6,576 nucleotides of DNA from Marinosulfonomonas sp. (GTDB taxonomy: Bacteria; Pseudomonadota; Alphaproteobacteria; Rhodobacterales; Rhodobacteraceae): positions 3,448-10,023 of the forward strand of contig NVTS01000065.1 of the NCBI GenBank assembly GCA_002732995.1, written 5' to 3'. Shown piece after piece: positions 6,509-6,576 of this stretch. A model generated the notes under the pieces. That model saw only the letters and a program-made list of their open reading frames with translations, searched no databases and was not told where the DNA came from. Numbering within the stretch: position 1 is the first letter of the stretch; every line of letters starts with the position of its first letter. The position numbers were made by a program, and so were the translations under genes.

Positions 6509-6576
6509 TCATCCGACCTGAGCCAGAGCCTTTTGGGTTGATACGCCATTTGGCGCAAGTTTAGCAACCGGCTGCC

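Noticed and set aside
6381..6512. 44-residue N-terminal extension of the EI24 protein
   Set aside because: The extension is low-complexity His/Arg/Pro sequence without an RBS, and the nitroreductase-like frame occupies this stretch. The ATGA overlap marks the true start at 6380.
6512..6576. Frame reading KLAPNGVSTQKALAQVG before the TGA at 6509-6511
   Set aside because: It is only 21 codons to the window edge and was not recognised. It might be the end of another gene but cannot be supported here.

Overview
The window is a piece of an alphaproteobacterial chromosome, most likely from the Rhodobacteraceae (roseobacter group). This rests on gene content and protein character: an AspRS with the motif-2 variant [17 protein letters not shown], methylmalonyl-CoA epimerase followed directly by a DUF1467 membrane protein, an EI24/CysZ-like protein beside a nitroreductase trace, and a DUF1800/DUF1501 trace. 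Genus cannot be assigned from this alone.

Layout. Bases 1-347 (minus) hold the N-terminal part of a GT87/DUF2029-type membrane glycosyltransferase that runs off the left edge. A divergent intergenic stretch (348-636) carries a plausible sigma70 promoter and the ribosome binding site for aspS (637-2412, plus), which ends in a strong intrinsic terminator (2437-2469). Bases 2524-2954 are a gene relic: a DUF1800 start, an internal block of the same DUF1800 protein in another frame, then a fragment resembling the start of a DUF1501 protein. A 60-residue Flp-pilin-like protein (2961-3143, minus) follows, divergent from a RimJ/RimL-type GNAT acetyltransferase (3314-4027, plus). The acetyltransferase converges on a response regulator with an unrecognised C-terminal half (4054-4770, minus). 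A 253-bp divergent gap with a nested inverted repeat precedes the two-gene unit mce-DUF1467 (5024-5712, plus). This converges, with a 28-bp overlap, on an EI24-domain membrane protein (5685-6380, minus). The EI24 start codon overlaps the stop of a short nitroreductase C-terminal remnant (6377-6508, minus).

The genes do not form one pathway. AspRS supplies aspartyl-tRNA, Mce serves propionyl-/methylmalonyl-CoA metabolism, and the remaining genes are membrane, signalling or modification proteins with no visible link to these. I see no new defence, mobile or secretion system. The most noteworthy theme is gene decay: two loci that are intact in relatives as I recall them (DUF1800-DUF1501 and a nitroreductase) are reduced here to deletion-joined remnants without transposon sequence. 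No tRNA, rRNA, CRISPR array, insertion sequence or replication origin was seen.
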